Shown: positions 62,330-64,000 of the stretch, piece by piece | Numbering within the stretch: position 1 is the stretch's first letter | Layout of the letters: each line of letters begins with the position of its first letter | From: Hybos culiciformis | Lineage: Eukaryota > Arthropoda > Insecta > Diptera > Hybotidae | Reading direction: 5' to 3' | Assembly: GCA_964007475.1 (NCBI GenBank) | Contig: OZ023275.1 | Location: 10,271,829 to 10,335,828 of the forward strand | DNA length: 64,000 bases | Program-made: the position numbers and the translations under genes | The notes under the pieces: model-generated | What the model saw: only the letters and a program-made list of their open reading frames with translations | Told to the model about the DNA's origin: nothing | The model's database searches: none

Positions 62330-63650
62330 TAAGTAAAAAACGAGTTTTCAAACAAAACTGAGGCCAAGCCGCATGAAAAGGTAGAAAATAAATTTTTCTT
62401 CACATACAGATCGACTCAGATTTTTTGATTGGGACATTTCAATAAGTGATTTGATTCATGAAGAGAAAGAATATTCAAGAGAAATTTCCCAATCAAGAAA
62501 TCTAAATCCACCTCTGTGTGTGAAGAAAAATTTATTAACTGCTTTTTGCGGCTTGGCCTCAGTTTTGTTTGAAAACTCTTTTTTACTTATTTTTATTTTC
62601 TGCCTTTTTTACGTTAACTAGGTTAGGTTAGGTTAGGTTGTAGCGGGTCGGAAATATCCAGATCTCCTTGCACCTAGGTAATTTACCCGTTGTACTGCCC
62701 TACCCGATGGGCCTATAATTCCCCATCGAGCCAACTCACCCCTTTCACAAACCTAATTAAGTCCCTTGGCTTATGTCCTTGCAGGTCCTCAAGGTCCTGC
62801 AAAAAATAATCCCCCCAACATCCTTGCTCTCCTAGTCCGAATCGTTGGACATTGGCAGAGCACGTGAGGTGTAGTTTCGGGTTCTTCTCCACAACCCCTG
62901 CATATTCCCGTATCGGCCCTACCTATTCGGAACTCGTGGTTCCTGAAGAAGTGCCCTGTACATATACCAGTGAAAAGTCGCAGATTATTCCTATCGAGGT
63001 TTAAAATCTGCTTAGACTTTTCTCTGTCCAAATCTCCCCAAACCTTTTTGGTGGTTTTGTTTCCCTCCGTTTGCCGCCAGATTTCTCTGTGTTTTTCCCA
63101 GCCCTCACTGTCTATTCTGGCTTTTAGTCCCGAGGAGCCCCTGAAAGATTGTACTCTTTCCAGAGTGCCCCCGTTTCCAAACCTCGCAAGACTGTCGTCT
63201 CTCATATTTCCCTCTACGTTAACTAAATTGTTATTAAAAATTTTCCTCGATTTTTCATGCAAGTTATCATGGTTGTTGAAGATTTATCACTAATCATATC
63301 GATGAAAATTTTTCCAATGATTTTCCCCCTTTTCCGGGTTTTCCATGGAATTTTCCGGAAATTTTTTTCGGAAAACTCTGCATTTTTCCTGAAAGGGATT
63401 TATCACTAATCAAATTTATACCAAATTTTCAAATTATTTTTCCCGATTTTCCGGATTTTCCATGGAAATTTCCGATTCAAATTTTGATAGATTCAATTGT
63501 CACGCGAGATGAACCTGTGTGCTAAATTTCAGCTCGATGTGATGACGAAAAGTGGGTCTACGAGAGTGTCGAAAATAGTAAAGAAATGTACAGACAGACA
63601 AATTCGTGTACGAGTTAATAATAATTGTGGCCTCAAAAAATAAATTATTA
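62330..63650. repeat. Composite hairpin repeat, copy B, split by a LINE
   Basis: Same order as 22,378-23,255: hairpin arms with gtaaaaaacgagttttcaaa and a complement (about 62,335-62,590), a ttttccgg-rich part (about 63,310-63,390) and the right part ending cagacaaattcgtgtacgag. A 594-bp LINE is inserted at cgttaacta. The hairpin interior is larger here and includes a second inverted pair (tttttcttcacatacaga / tctgtgtgtgaagaaaaa). Confidence 0.75.
62621..63214 (-). mobile_element. 5'-truncated LINE with AACCT-repeat tail and 11-bp target duplication
   Basis: Minus strand encodes the C-terminal part of an ORF2-type protein: NLRLFTGICTGHFFRNHEFR followed by CRGCGEEPETTPHVLCQCP, an RNase H-proximal segment and Cys/His cluster as in I/Jockey/R1-type LINEs. 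Identical TACGTTAACTA flanks occur at 62,610-62,620 and 63,215-63,225. Inside the left flank, the element ends (minus strand 3' end) in about four AACCT units (plus strand ggttaggttaggttaggtt, 62,621-62,639) rather than poly(A). The open frame continues past the insertion border into host repeat sequence by chance. Confidence 0.85.
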
Positions 63651-64000
63651 AAAATTATAAATAAATATATTCCTACAATTAGGTCTAAACTCAAGATCCA
63701 TATTAAAAAGAATAAATTAATATAAAATAAAATATACTTAATAATTTAAAAACAAATATTTAATATGTAGTAACTTTTTTTAATACTATGACTGTTCTAA
63801 ATAAGCTAAATAAAAAAAAGAATATGGTTTTTGAATTAGAATTAGATGATTAATCGATCTTGAAATTAAATATTAAATATATTGTTTTTCCCTATTTAGG
63901 CCCAAAAAAATTACCTTTTTTTTTTTTAATTTGAATAAATATGTTTTAGAGATGTTTTAAAGTACAGTAAATTCCGCGTCCAACATCTCATAAAATATGT
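63651..64000. other. Right edge, AT-rich
   Basis: No gene seen. The last 36 bases start TACAGTAAATTCCGCGTCC, which looks like a pogo-type TA|CAGT element end running off the window. Confidence 0.4.

Noticed and set aside
62621..62639. TTAGG-type repeats suggesting an internal telomere or telomere-targeted insertion
   Set aside because: The repeats lie inside an exact 11-bp target duplication that also brackets the LINE fragment, so they are the element's own 3' tail.

Overview
The window looks like nuclear DNA of an AT-rich insect. By eye A+T is near four fifths. Genes have introns with GT..AG borders, coding exons are short islands in long AT-rich stretches, and many insect-type non-autonomous transposons are present. 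Three genes can be named from conserved protein blocks: phosphorylase kinase gamma (first coding exon only), Septin 1 and Maelstrom. I cannot assign the insect order from sequence alone. I saw no bacterial operons, rRNA, convincing tRNA or CRISPR arrays.

Layout, left to right. 1-9,019 is non-coding and, if the exon call is right, is mostly first intron of phosphorylase kinase gamma, whose first coding exon lies on the minus strand at 9,020-9,114. Sep1 follows on the same strand (11,090-16,415, seven coding exons, 351 residues, 3.8-kb first intron). From 16.4 to 33.0 kb I find no convincing gene, only transposon remnants: Harbinger-like, pogo-like and hAT-like MITEs, a composite hairpin repeat, a 256-bp MITE with TTAT target duplication, and a truncated LINE. 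Two plus-strand two-exon genes that I do not recognise lie at 33,002-36,741 (Asn-rich, 526 residues) and 37,092-38,481 (163 residues).

42.2-44.4 kb is the most unusual part. Two adjacent terminal-inverted-repeat elements each carry an internal array of short palindromes. A third, fold-back element sits inside the first array and carries a perfect 32-bp G/C-only-cored inverted repeat. Maelstrom follows on the plus strand (45,649-47,939), with an antisense LINE fragment in its second intron. 47.9-56.7 kb has no recognisable gene. The last gene, minus strand (56,761-61,414, 5' end outside what I can see), encodes at least 1,008 residues of Lys/Asn/Ser-rich sequence that I do not recognise; a piggyBac-type MITE sits in its last intron. 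The right end carries a second copy of the composite hairpin repeat, split by a LINE whose 3' tail is a telomere-like AACCT repeat and which has an 11-bp target duplication.

The genes do not form a pathway: glycogenolysis control (PhKgamma), septin cytoskeleton (Sep1) and piRNA-pathway transposon control (mael). Exon borders were placed by hand from reading-frame continuity, splice signals and recalled family sequence; no alignment, transcript or database search was available.
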